A stretch of DNA of 39,300 nt from an uncultured Bacteroidia bacterium (GTDB taxonomy: Bacteria > Bacteroidota > Bacteroidia > Bacteroidales > F082). Both the position numbers and the translations under genes were made by a program. The stretch is from contig CACXQV010000027.1 of NCBI GenBank assembly GCA_902769875.1, positions 1 through 39,300 of the forward strand, in the 5' to 3' direction. The notes beneath the pieces are model-generated. The model saw only the letters and a list, made by a program, of their open reading frames with translations, did no database searches and was not told the DNA's origin. This document shows, one piece after another, positions 17,151 through 24,648 of this stretch; positions within the stretch are counted from its first letter, which is position 1; every line of letters begins with the position of its first letter.

Positions 17151-17624
17151 ATGTCAGAAATCAAATACTTTACCCCAGAGGGGTTGCAGAAGCTGAAAGA
17201 CGAACTGGACGACCTCATCCTTCGTGAGCGTCCGCGCATCGTCCAAGCCATTCAAGAGGCTCGCGACAAAGGCGACCTTTCGGAAAACGCCGAATATGAC
17301 GCCGCCAAGGAAGCCCAAGGTCTGCTCGAAGCCAAGATTGCCGAGTTGCAAGACCTGATTTTCAACGCCCGCATCCTCGACGAGTCGAAGATGGACAACT
17401 CGAAAGTGTTGCTCTATTCGACTGTCAAGATCAAGAACGTGAAGTCAGGTATGATGATGACCTACGCCATCGTGCCCGAAAAGGAAGCCAACTTCAAGGA
17501 AGGCAAGCTCTCCATCAACTCGCCCATCGGCCAAGGCCTGTTGGGCAAGCAAGTGGGCGACGTGGCCGAGATTCAGGTGCCTGCCGGCAAAGTCCATTTT
17601 GAAATCATCGAAATCACCCGCTAA
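17151..17624 (+). CDS. greA: Transcription elongation factor GreA
   Basis: GreA enters the secondary channel of RNA polymerase and stimulates cleavage of backtracked RNA. The 157-residue length is normal. The N-terminal coiled coil (residues about 1-75) carries the acidic tip SENAEYDAAKEAQG with the catalytic D/E pair and a preceding ARDKGDLSE. The C-terminal FKBP-like domain includes INSPIGQGLLGKQVGDV. The start ATG at 17151 gives the standard MSEIKYFTPEGLQKLKDEL. A HIT-family gene follows 11 bases after the stop, probably in the same transcript. Confidence 0.97.
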   Translation: MSEIKYFTPEGLQKLKDELDDLILRERPRIVQAIQEARDKGDLSENAEYDAAKEAQGLLEAKIAELQDLIFNARILDESKMDNSKVLLYSTVKIKNVKSGMMMTYAIVPEKEANFKEGKLSINSPIGQGLLGKQVGDVAEIQVPAGKVHFEIIEITR

Positions 17625-17635
17625 ATCTATCGACT

Positions 17636-18028
17636 ATGGCTACCATTTTCTCAAGAATCGTGAAGGGGGAAATCCCTTGCTATAAAATTGCCGAAAACAA
17701 GCGTTTCTTCGCTTTTATGGACATCAACCCCGTGGCAGTTGGCCACACCTTGGTGATCCCCAAGCGTGAGGACGACTATATTTTCAATCTCGACGACGAA
17801 GAGCTTGGCGCTATGATGGTCTTTGCCAAAAAAGTGGCCAAGGCCATTGAGAAAGCCGTGCCCTGCAAGCGCATCGGAGTGGCCGTCATTGGCTTGGAAG
17901 TGCCTCACGCACACATCCATCTGATTCCCATCACGCAAGAAGGCGACATGGATTTCAAGAAGGAACACGTCAAGATGACCGAAGAAGAGTTCCGCGAAGT
18001 GCAAAAGCGCATTGTGGAGAACCTTTGA
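17636..18028 (+). CDS. HIT-family nucleotide hydrolase/transferase
   Basis: This 130-residue protein of the histidine triad superfamily (HINT-like) probably hydrolyses nucleoside phosphoramidates or related adenylates. FSRIVKGEIPCYKI at the N-terminus and the catalytic triad HAHIHLIP (HxHxHxx) near residue 95 are intact. FMDINPVAVGHTLVIPKR is the usual second strand motif. It lies 11 bases after greA, an arrangement often seen in Bacteroidetes, and is closed by the hairpin at 18077-18115. Confidence 0.94.
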   Translation: MATIFSRIVKGEIPCYKIAENKRFFAFMDINPVAVGHTLVIPKREDDYIFNLDDEELGAMMVFAKKVAKAIEKAVPCKRIGVAVIGLEVPHAHIHLIPITQEGDMDFKKEHVKMTEEEFREVQKRIVENL

Positions 18029-18076
18029 TTTGGCTTTCACGCGACATTTGTTTCGCGCAGAACAAGTAGAATAAGA

Positions 18077-18115
18077 GAAGCCTGCCGGACGCAAAACCAA
18101 TGTCCGGTAGGCTTC
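18077..18115 (+). terminator. Terminator of the greA-HIT unit
   Basis: GAAGCCTGCCGGAC (18077-18090) pairs with GTCCGGTAGGCTTC (18102-18115) over 14 positions with one G-U pair and an 11-base loop. CCAATTTTC follows, so the T-run is short but the stem is strong. Confidence 0.75.
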
Positions 18116-18154
18116 CCAATTTTCAGCGGATCCTGCGCGAAATGGTTTTTTGTG

Positions 18155-18162
18155 TATATTTG
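18155..18162 (+). promoter_or_regulatory. Likely -7 element of the Plug-family gene
   Basis: TATATTTG matches TAnnTTTG and lies 18 bases before the ATG at 18181. It also supports that start over an in-frame upstream start at 18100, which lies in the preceding terminator. Confidence 0.55.
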
Positions 18163-18180
18163 CCGAAAATTACTTTCGCC

Positions 18181-19458
18181 ATGAGGAAGCACATCTTATT
18201 AATAGTAGCCTTTTGCGCGGCATCGGGGCTTTTCGCGCAAGACTTCGACCTGCCTTGCGGCAACCTCAATCTCAAGCCCGAAGTGCAAACCGTGCAGCTC
18301 TATGCCGGCGACGACCAACTCAGCGACCCCATCATTCCTTTGGATGACATGGTGGAACGCCTCACGCTCTCGTTCGACATCATCGACGGCGAAGGCGAGG
18401 TGCTCAACTATACCTTCATCCATTGCACTCACGATTGGCATCCCACCGACCTCCAACGCATGCAGTATGCGTCGGGCTTCGATAACGACCGCTTGGACGA
18501 TTACGCCTTTTCGCGAAACACCTTGGTTGAATACGTCAACTATCGGCTCAGGTTCCCGAAGGCGGACATGATGCCGATGGTTTCGGGTAACTACCTGCTG
18601 ATTGTGTTCCGCGACGATTTGACCGACGACAACGTGTTGTTCACCCGCCGTTTTATGGTGGTCGACGAGAAAGTACATCTTGGGGTGAGTGTGCCGCGCT
18701 ATCCCGACGACCTCTCGCTGACCGACACCCACCAGCAGCTCAACGTGACGGTCAACCTGAACAACTACATTATGAACAACACCCAGCAGTTCAGCCACTT
18801 GACCATCCGACAGAATGGCCGCTGGGACAATGCCGCTGAGGGACTGAAGGCCACCTACGTCTATCCCGACCACCTGACTTTTGAACATCATCCGAAGACG
18901 GTTTTCGAGGGCACGAACCAATTCTTGCGCTTCAATACCAGCAATTTCCATTTCCAGTCGGAGAATCTGGCCCATATTCGCCAAACCGATGAGGCATTCG
19001 AAATCGACATCGCCACCTGCGAACCGAGGGCGAGGATGGCTTACGCGAGCTACGAGGACATCCACGGCGAGAAGTTCATCTATGTGGAAGACGAGAATTT
19101 GGACAATTCCACCGAAGCCGATTATTGTCGTGTCAATTTCTTCCTTAAATGTGAGGCGCCATTCACGCATGAGGACGTGTACATCATGGGCGCGCTCAAC
19201 GACTGGCGCTTCGACGAGAGCAACAAGATGAGCTACGACTACCGTTTGCGGGGCTACACTTGCTCGATGATGCTCAAGCAAGGCTATTACAACTTCATGT
19301 TCGTCACAAACGACCGCACGACACAAGAGATAAAAACCGACCTGACCGCTGGCAACCACTGGGAAACCTACAACGTCTACAAGTTGTATTTCTATTTTTT
19401 CAATGTCGTCAAGGGCTATGACGAGCTGATTGGTTATGCCACAGTGAATTCACATTAA
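18181..19458 (+). CDS. DUF5103 / T9SS Plug-family protein
   Basis: The 425-residue product has a signal peptide (MRKHILLIVAFCAASGLFAQ) and a mature part matching the DUF5103 family: VQLYAGDDQLSDPIIPL, FIHCTHDWHPTDL, NTLVEYVNYRLRFP, and SGNYLLIVF with FTRRFMVVDE. A C-terminal part has VYIMGALNDWRFDESNKM and LKQGYYNFMFV, resembling a carbohydrate-binding-like beta domain. In Flavobacterium johnsoniae a protein of this family, named Plug, closes the SprA translocon from the periplasmic side; the role here follows from family membership. It has its own promoter downstream of the greA-HIT terminator, about 1.1 kb from the PorV-like gene. Confidence 0.85.
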   Translation: MRKHILLIVAFCAASGLFAQDFDLPCGNLNLKPEVQTVQLYAGDDQLSDPIIPLDDMVERLTLSFDIIDGEGEVLNYTFIHCTHDWHPTDLQRMQYASGFDNDRLDDYAFSRNTLVEYVNYRLRFPKADMMPMVSGNYLLIVFRDDLTDDNVLFTRRFMVVDEKVHLGVSVPRYPDDLSLTDTHQQLNVTVNLNNYIMNNTQQFSHLTIRQNGRWDNAAEGLKATYVYPDHLTFEHHPKTVFEGTNQFLRFNTSNFHFQSENLAHIRQTDEAFEIDIATCEPRARMAYASYEDIHGEKFIYVEDENLDNSTEADYCRVNFFLKCEAPFTHEDVYIMGALNDWRFDESNKMSYDYRLRGYTCSMMLKQGYYNFMFVTNDRTTQEIKTDLTAGNHWETYNVYKLYFYFFNVVKGYDELIGYATVNSH

Positions 19459-19497
19459 ATCTCACGCAAGAAATGTATTATTTATCACACGCAGAAT

Positions 19498-19574
19498 ACG
19501 CTGAATTTTGTGAAGCGCAAGTCGGCGAAAAGATAGCAGCCGGTAGGTTCTGCGGATTCTGCGATTTCTGCGTG
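19498..19574. repeat. Inverted repeat with recurring TTCTGCG motifs upstream of priA
   Basis: CACGCAGAA (19498-19506) is inverted at 19566-19574 (TTCTGCGTG). Between them TTCTGCG recurs at short intervals just before the right arm (about 19552-19572). The 133-base gap before priA is mostly this element. It resembles short degenerate extragenic repeats of Bacteroidetes. No promoter was recognised in it. Confidence 0.5.
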
Positions 19575-19591
19575 AAAAAGATAATAATCCC

Positions 19592-22075
19592 ATGACTTCT
19601 GAACGTTTGACTTTGTTTGCTGAAATCCTGCTGCCGATACCGGTGCCGGGCACTTTCACCTATCGCGTTCCGTTTGCCTTGAATGACCAAGTGCGCGTGG
19701 GGCAAAGAGCGGTGGTGCAATTCGGCAAGACCAAGATCATGTCGGGGCTGATTGTAGGCTTGACGGAGCAAGTGCCTTCCATGGAGGTTAAATTCCTGAT
19801 GGATTTGCTTGACGACCAGCCGATTGTGAACGACAAGCAGCTGAAGTTTTGGGATTGGGTGAAGACTTATTATATGTGCCATCTTGGCGAAGTGATGCAA
19901 GCCGCGCTGCCTTCCGCTTTGAAATTGAGCAGCGAAACCACCGTTGCCCTTTCGCCTGACTACGTTATCGACTCCATGCCTTTGAACGACTTCGAATACC
20001 TCATTGTGGAAGCCCTGCAAATCAAGCCTAAAATCGCCATCAGCGAGGTGAGCAAAATCATCGGTTTCAAGAAGGTGATGCCGCTTGTCCATTCAATGAT
20101 GGAGAAAGGCATTCTCGTGATGGAAGAGGAACTGAACGAGAAATACAAGGCCAAATACGAGCGTTTTGCGCGGCTTTCGGCGGAATATCGCGACGAGGCA
20201 AAAGTGCATGAATTAATGGACACATTGACCAAAAAAGCCTACAAGCAACTTGAGGTTTTGCTTTCTTTCATCACTCTCGGCGGCGATGCCGACAACGAAA
20301 TCTTGGTGAAAAACCTGTTGGAAAAAGCCAACGCCACTTCGACGGTTTTGAAAACTATGGCCGAAAAGGGCATCTTCGAGGTTTATGAACGCAAGGTCAG
20401 CCGATTGAAGGAATTCAAGGAACAAACTTCTGTTGATTCGATTCAACTTACTGAGGCACAACAGAAAGCATACGAAGGGATTCATACGGGATTTGGCGAA
20501 AACAAGCCGGTTTTGCTCCACGGCGTGACTTCGAGCGGCAAGACCGAAATCTATATCAAGCTCATCAAAGAAGCGGTTGACAAGGGGAAACAGGTTTTGT
20601 ATCTCTTGCCAGAAATCGCCCTTACCGCACAGATTATCAATCGCTTGAAGGAATATTTCGGAGACAGGTTAGGTGTTTATCATTCAAAATACGGCACCAA
20701 CGAAAGGGTGGAGGTTTGGGAACAAGTGCGCGACTTTGGTCAGACCCAATCATCGAAGCATCAAATCATTATCGGTTCGCGCTCGGCCATTTTTTTGCCT
20801 TATTCCGACATCGGGCTTATTATTGTCGACGAGGAACACGACAGCAGTTTCAAACAAATCGACCCTGCGCCGCGCTACAATGCCCGCGATGCCGCCATTG
20901 TGTTGGCCGCCATGCACAAGGCAAATGTCGTACTCGGCTCTGCCACACCGTCTTACGAGAGTTATTACAACGCCTTGAACGGGCGTTATCATCTCGTGGA
21001 AATCACGGAGCGTTTCGGTGGCGTGCAAATGCCCGAAATCATCCTCAGCGATATGCGCGTGGAGCGGCGGCGCAAGACCATGAAGGCCGACTTTGGCAGC
21101 ACGTTATTGGACGCGATGAAAGAGACCTTGGACGAGCACAACCAGACCATCTTGTTCCAAAACAGGCGTGGATTTTCGCTGCGCTTGGAGTGCGACGAGT
21201 GCCATTATGTGCCGCAGTGCATCAATTGCGACGTGAGCCTGATTTACCACAAGAGCCAGAATGTGTTGCGTTGCCATTATTGCGGCTACACGGCCAGCGT
21301 GCCGACCGAATGTCCCGTCTGCCACAGCACCAACATCCGAATGCACGGCTTTGGCACTGAGAAGATTGAGGAGGATTTGGCTCTCGTTATGCCCGAAGCC
21401 AAGGTCGCCCGCCTTGACTTGGACACGACGCGCTCAAGAAATGATTATCAGAGCATTTTGGAATCGTTCCAAGACCACGAGACCAACATTCTCGTGGGCA
21501 CGCAGATGGTCACCAAAGGCTTGGATTTCGACTCGGTGAAGGTGGTAGGCATCCTCAATGCCGACAACATGCTCTCTTTCCCAGATTTTCGCGCCCACGA
21601 GCGCAGTTTCCAGCTGATGGCGCAAGTGGCGGGTAGGGCAGGGCGCAAAGGCAAGCAGGGCAAGGTTATCATCCAGACTTACGAGCCGGCGCATCCCGTT
21701 CTACAAGATGTGCTTCGCAACGATTTCCGCGGGCTTTATGAGAAACAGATGGTCATCCGTAGGCAGTTTGGCTATCCGCCTTTTTATCGGCTCATCCTTA
21801 TCCGCTTGAAACACAAGGACTACCAGAAACTCAACCCCGCAGCGGCTGAGTTGGCCTCGATGTTGCGTCCCATCTTCAAACAAGATTTGCTCGGCCCGGA
21901 ATATCCTGTCGTTTCAAGGGTCAAGAATCTGTATATCAAACAGATGATGGTAAAGTTCCGCCGCGACTTTAATACACAAAAGGTAAAAGAGTTGATAGCG
22001 CAGCAAATCCATCTTTTCCAGCAAAACTCTGATTATAAAGCTGTTCAGGTGCAGGTGGATGTGGATCCGATGTGA
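19592..22075 (+). CDS. priA: Primosomal helicase PriA (replication restart)
   Basis: PriA is a 3'-5' superfamily 2 helicase that reloads the replisome at stalled forks. The 827-residue frame starts with the 3'-DNA-binding domain (LLPIPVPGTFTYRVPF). The helicase core has Walker A GVTSSGKT, DEEHD as the DExH box, GSATPS as motif III, and VGTQMVTKGLDFDSV with QVAGRAGR as motifs V and VI. Eight cysteines in four pairs (CDEC, CINC, CHYC, CPVC) form the zinc-binding insert. The length is typical. It converges on the DUF3791 gene with only 2 bases between stops. Confidence 0.97.
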   Translation: MTSERLTLFAEILLPIPVPGTFTYRVPFALNDQVRVGQRAVVQFGKTKIMSGLIVGLTEQVPSMEVKFLMDLLDDQPIVNDKQLKFWDWVKTYYMCHLGEVMQAALPSALKLSSETTVALSPDYVIDSMPLNDFEYLIVEALQIKPKIAISEVSKIIGFKKVMPLVHSMMEKGILVMEEELNEKYKAKYERFARLSAEYRDEAKVHELMDTLTKKAYKQLEVLLSFITLGGDADNEILVKNLLEKANATSTVLKTMAEKGIFEVYERKVSRLKEFKEQTSVDSIQLTEAQQKAYEGIHTGFGENKPVLLHGVTSSGKTEIYIKLIKEAVDKGKQVLYLLPEIALTAQIINRLKEYFGDRLGVYHSKYGTNERVEVWEQVRDFGQTQSSKHQIIIGSRSAIFLPYSDIGLIIVDEEHDSSFKQIDPAPRYNARDAAIVLAAMHKANVVLGSATPSYESYYNALNGRYHLVEITERFGGVQMPEIILSDMRVERRRKTMKADFGSTLLDAMKETLDEHNQTILFQNRRGFSLRLECDECHYVPQCINCDVSLIYHKSQNVLRCHYCGYTASVPTECPVCHSTNIRMHGFGTEKIEEDLALVMPEAKVARLDLDTTRSRNDYQSILESFQDHETNILVGTQMVTKGLDFDSVKVVGILNADNMLSFPDFRAHERSFQLMAQVAGRAGRKGKQGKVIIQTYEPAHPVLQDVLRNDFRGLYEKQMVIRRQFGYPPFYRLILIRLKHKDYQKLNPAAAELASMLRPIFKQDLLGPEYPVVSRVKNLYIKQMMVKFRRDFNTQKVKELIAQQIHLFQQNSDYKAVQVQVDVDPM

Positions 22076-22077
22076 TG

Positions 22078-22314
22078 TTAGCTCGCCACGGCTGTCTTCA
22101 TTTCGTTGTCCAAAAATGAATACACATAGCCGGGACTTTGATAATACAAGCCGGTTTCGTTGTCTTGCAATCGTTCGATGGTTTCCGATGTGTAAAACAC
22201 GTCCAATGCCTCTTGCCAAGAATAATGGTAATCTTCCATGAGGTAGCCGATGAGTGCCGTGGCAATGTCGTCTTTCATGATTTGTATTTGGTTTGGTGTC
22301 AGTTTTGTGGTCAT
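22078..22314 (-). CDS. DUF3791-like small protein (downstream copy)
   Basis: The 78-residue product (MTTKLTPNQIQIMKDDIA..., start ATG at 22312-22314) has SWQEALDVFYTSETIERLQDN and ETGLYYQSPGYVYSFLDNE. This pattern is typical of DUF3791 proteins encoded just after a DUF3990 gene. No function is established. It is the third part of a DUF3791-DUF3990-DUF3791 module whose middle gene is truncated. Its ATG lies within the end of the broken DUF3990 frame, suggesting coupling to that reading frame. Confidence 0.7.
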   Translation of the reverse strand: MTTKLTPNQIQIMKDDIATALIGYLMEDYHYSWQEALDVFYTSETIERLQDNETGLYYQSPGYVYSFLDNEMKTAVAS

Positions 22315-22330
22315 AAGGCAAATAGTTTTG

Positions 22331-22522
22331 GCTTTCGTCAAACTGAAATTCGCTTACAAAAGGCTCACCTCTATGCGTTTGCTTGATTTTTTTGGCAGCC
22401 ATTTCCCAGGCCTGTTCGTAATTGTCAGAAAGGTAAAAGCCTTGCCCAAAATCCTTGAATGGTTTGGATTTGGAAAGGTCGGGAACAGAAACCTTAGTGT
22501 TTGAGCCGTGATAGAGTTTCAT
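22331..22522 (-). pseudogene. Truncated DUF3990 (ADP-ribosyltransferase-like) gene
   Basis: The first 64 codons match the start of DUF3990 proteins: MKLYHGSNTKV, then SKPFKDFGQGFYLSDNYEQAWEMA and GEPFVSEFQFDES. DUF3990 belongs to the ADP-ribosyltransferase fold group as I recall, and intact members run to about 160 residues. Here the similarity stops abruptly and the frame runs on as unrelated sequence antisense to priA (to 21914). About 90-100 codons seem to have been deleted at the junction with the downstream DUF3791 gene. The start overlaps the stop of the upstream DUF3791 gene by ATGA. The product is probably inactive. Confidence 0.7.
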
Positions 22523-22743
22523 TTCAGTTGCCCTCCATTATGGGCGCAGACTTCGGCCATCGTTTCAACGGCATCGGGAAACGACAAAGTGTGCAGTACG
22601 CTATAGTGTTCTTGCAAGTGTTCAATTCCTTTGAATCGCTTCAAATAGGTGTAGGCTTGCTTGGGCTGTATGCCAAAGAAAGCGGCAAACTCGCTGATGA
22701 GAGCCACCACATAGCCCACCGTATTTCTTTCTTCTCTCGACAT
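22519..22743 (-). CDS. DUF3791 small protein (upstream copy)
   Basis: The 74-residue product begins MSREERNTVGYVVALISEFA and includes QAYTYLKRFKGIEHLQEHY and LHTLSFPDAVETM, matching the DUF3791 family. The ATG at 22741-22743 is preferred to an in-frame start at 22977, because the latter would translate the repeats at 22804-22886 and lies upstream of the likely promoter at 22762-22769. DUF3791 and DUF3990 genes commonly occur together in gut bacteria and look toxin/antitoxin-like, but no function is established. Confidence 0.75.
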   Translation of the reverse strand: MSREERNTVGYVVALISEFAAFFGIQPKQAYTYLKRFKGIEHLQEHYSVLHTLSFPDAVETMAEVCAHNGGQLK

Positions 22744-22761
22744 TTTTTGTGTTTTATTGCG

Positions 22762-22769
22762 CAAAATTA
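22762..22769 (-). promoter_or_regulatory. Likely -7 element of the DUF3791/DUF3990 module
   Basis: On the minus strand this reads TAATTTTG, an exact TAnnTTTG match, 18 bases before the ATG at 22743. The nearest iteron-like repeat begins 34 bases further upstream. Confidence 0.5.
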
Positions 22770-22803
22770 CGCAATTAATTGGATTGTTCGTGTCTTGGAT
22801 GCT

Positions 22804-22886
22804 AAAACTACACTTTTCAATATAAAATCGCGCCAAAAAACTACACTTTTCAATAGAAATTTGGGGCTGAAAACTACACTTTTCAA
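22804..22886. repeat. Three identical 17-mers with a 33-base period
   Basis: AAAACTACACTTTTCAA occurs without mismatch at 22804-22820, 22837-22853 and 22870-22886. The two 16-base spacers differ from each other. On the minus strand the unit is TTGAAAAGTGTAGTTTT. The even 33-base spacing is close to three turns of the DNA helix. The repeats lie between two divergent promoters, which suggests binding sites (iteron-like operators). Confidence 0.93.
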
Positions 22887-22964
22887 AGTTTTCTGATTTT
22901 TCAAAGGCAGCAATGTCGGCTTTTTTCATGCCGTTTTGGCAATGCGCAACCACAAAAATGCCTC

Positions 22965-23011
22965 TATAATCAGCCATAACTCAAATTTTTTCCGACTTAT
23001 GGCTGATTATA
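22965..23011. repeat. Palindrome A1, left flank of the ATPase gene
   Basis: TATAATCAGCCATAA (22965-22979) and TTATGGCTGATTATA (22997-23011) are perfect 15-base inverted repeats around a 17-base loop (CTCAAATTTTTTCCGAC). Similarity to the right-hand copy at 24490-24536 extends about 10 bases beyond each arm. The right arm covers the place where the -33 element of the ATPase promoter should lie. Confidence 0.97.
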
Positions 23012-23024
23012 ATATGTTTTCTTG

Positions 23025-23032
23025 TATTTTTG
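23025..23032 (+). promoter_or_regulatory. Likely -7 element of the ATPase gene
   Basis: TATTTTTG matches TAnnTTTG exactly. The expected -33 position (about 23000-23005) falls inside the right arm of palindrome A1, so a protein bound to the palindrome would compete with RNA polymerase. Confidence 0.55.
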
Positions 23033-23052
23033 CCGCATAAAAACGATAAACC

Positions 23053-24480
23053 ATGAAAGAGAACATCATTGGGAGAAAGGCGGAAATCCGAGAGTTGGAG
23101 CGGCTTTACCATTCCAACAAGGCTGAATTTGTAGCGGTTTATGGCCGCCGAAGGGTGGGCAAAACCTTTTTGGTGAAACAACTTTTCGAGAAAGAATTGG
23201 CGTTTTCCGTGGCAGGATTGGCCAACGAGAAGACAGCAAAACAGTTGAAAAATTTCTTCAAAACCTTGCAATTATACGACAAAGGCATTGCCGACAAGCC
23301 CAAGGATTGGATTGACGCTTTCGACCTTTTGATTCGTTATCTTTTGTCGCTTGGCGAAGGCCGAAAAGTCATCCTTTTGGATGAACTGCCGTGGATGGAC
23401 ACGCCGCGATCAGGCTTCATCTCTGCCCTCGAACATTTCTGGAACGGCTGGGCCTCGATGCGGAATGACATCATGCTCGTCGTGTGCGGATCGGTTTCAT
23501 CATGGATTATGGACAAGCTCATCAACAATCATGGCGGCCTGCACAACAGGATTACGAAACGCCTCTTGCTGCGGCCTTTCAACTTGAGCGAGTCGGAGGA
23601 AATGCTGCAAAGCGTGGGGATGAATTTGTCGCGCTACGAGGTGGCCGAGGCTTATATGATTTTTGGCGGCATCCCGTTCTATCTGAGCATGTTCGATGCA
23701 TCGCAGAGTTTGAGCCAGAATGTAGATGCCCTGCTTTTCAATAAAGATGCTGCATTTGCGGATGAGTTTGAGAATTTGTATGCGTCATTATTCAGAAATT
23801 CAGAGGATTACGTGAAGATTGTCACCTGTATGAGCAAGAACAGGAACGGATTGACGCGCGAGCAAATCCTTAAGGATTCGGGGATTACCTCTGGAGGTTC
23901 GCTCTCGAAAATCCTCAAAAACCTTGAAATTTGCGGCTTCATCAGGAAATACGACCTGATTGGAGTCGATGCACGGCGCAAACGCTATCAGTTGCTTGAT
24001 TTCTTCACTTTGTTTTACTTCCATTTCTTGGCGGACGACAAGGCAAGAAAGGCGCATTATTGGTCGTCGATTCAAGGCACGCAGGCGTTTTATGCTTGGG
24101 CGGGCTTGTCGTTTGAGATGTTGGCCTTGCAGCATGCCACTCAAATCAAGGCCAAGTTGGGCATCAGCGGGATTTTGACCGAGGAATTTGCTTGGATAAA
24201 GGCTGGTAATGATGATGAACAGGGTTCGCAAATCGATTTGGTCATTTACCGCAAAGACAAGACGGTCAACCTTTGCGAGATGAAGTTTTGCGAGGCTCCG
24301 TATGCTTTGGACAAGGACGAGGACTTGAAACTGAGGACGCGATTGAAGAATTTTAGGGAATTGTTGGCTTACCCGAGTTATTCCATCCAACTGACGCTCG
24401 TGTCTTCGTTTGGATTGGCCAAAGGGAAATATGCCAGCACCTTCCAAAACGAGGTCACGCTCGACGACTTGTTTGCCTAA
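23053..24480 (+). CDS. AAA+ ATPase with C-terminal DUF234 / PD-(D/E)XK-like domain
   Basis: The 475-residue product has an N-terminal P-loop ATPase: Walker A GRRRVGKT at residues 31-38, Walker B VILLDELPWMD, and sensor-like VVCGSVSSW. A winged-helix segment (NGLTREQILKDSGITSGGSLSKILKNLEICGFI) follows. The C-terminal domain has GSQIDLVIYRKDKTVNLCEMKF, a D...ExK arrangement like that of PD-(D/E)XK nucleases and of DUF234. This architecture is common in archaea and Bacteroidales; its biological role is not established. The gene stands alone, bracketed by palindromes A1 and A2 and divergent from the DUF3791 module. A defence, addiction or mobile-cassette role is inference only. Confidence 0.88.
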   Translation: MKENIIGRKAEIRELERLYHSNKAEFVAVYGRRRVGKTFLVKQLFEKELAFSVAGLANEKTAKQLKNFFKTLQLYDKGIADKPKDWIDAFDLLIRYLLSLGEGRKVILLDELPWMDTPRSGFISALEHFWNGWASMRNDIMLVVCGSVSSWIMDKLINNHGGLHNRITKRLLLRPFNLSESEEMLQSVGMNLSRYEVAEAYMIFGGIPFYLSMFDASQSLSQNVDALLFNKDAAFADEFENLYASLFRNSEDYVKIVTCMSKNRNGLTREQILKDSGITSGGSLSKILKNLEICGFIRKYDLIGVDARRKRYQLLDFFTLFYFHFLADDKARKAHYWSSIQGTQAFYAWAGLSFEMLALQHATQIKAKLGISGILTEEFAWIKAGNDDEQGSQIDLVIYRKDKTVNLCEMKFCEAPYALDKDEDLKLRTRLKNFRELLAYPSYSIQLTLVSSFGLAKGKYASTFQNEVTLDDLFA

Positions 24481-24489
24481 AAATACCTT

Positions 24490-24536
24490 TATAATCAGCC
24501 ATAACTCAAAATTTTTCCGACTTATGGCTGATTATA
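24490..24536. repeat. Palindrome A2, right flank of the ATPase gene
   Basis: The arms TATAATCAGCCATAA (24490-24504) and TTATGGCTGATTATA (24522-24536) are identical to those of A1. The 17-base loop differs from A1 at one position. It starts 9 bases after the ATPase stop codon. A1 and A2 are direct copies of each other, so recombination between them would remove the ATPase gene. Confidence 0.97.
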
Positions 24537-24611
24537 ACATATTTTTTGGGCATAGGATTTGAAAAATAATCCATTTTGGCAAAGAAATCGGGCACTTTTG
24601 CCAAAAATCTC

Positions 24612-24619
24612 TATTTTTG
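24612..24619 (+). promoter_or_regulatory. Likely -7 element of the second TonB-dependent receptor
   Basis: TATTTTTG matches TAnnTTTG exactly, 29 bases before the ATG at 24649. It supports that ATG over an upstream in-frame one at 24559. Confidence 0.5.
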
Positions 24620-24648
24620 CACCTCCTAACGAGCAAAAATTCCTTTCA

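Noticed and set aside
18100-18180. Upstream start of the Plug-family gene at 18100
   Set aside because: It lies inside the preceding terminator hairpin. The ATG at 18181 gives a clean signal peptide after a promoter.
22804-22886. Three repeats with equal spacers, looking like a small CRISPR array
   Set aside because: The repeat is 17 bases and the spacers 16, both too short for CRISPR. There are no cas genes, and the array sits in a promoter region.
22744-22977. N-terminal extension of the upstream DUF3791 gene (start at 22977, repeated E-K-C-S-F)
   Set aside because: The 33-base period keeps the frame open by chance of length. A promoter-like element at 22762-22769 lies downstream of that start, and the core family begins at MSREERN.
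22331-24540. Integrative element or prophage in the accessory region
   Set aside because: No integrase, transposase, att-like site at a tRNA, or phage gene was found. The palindromes are the only boundary-like signals and enclose one gene.
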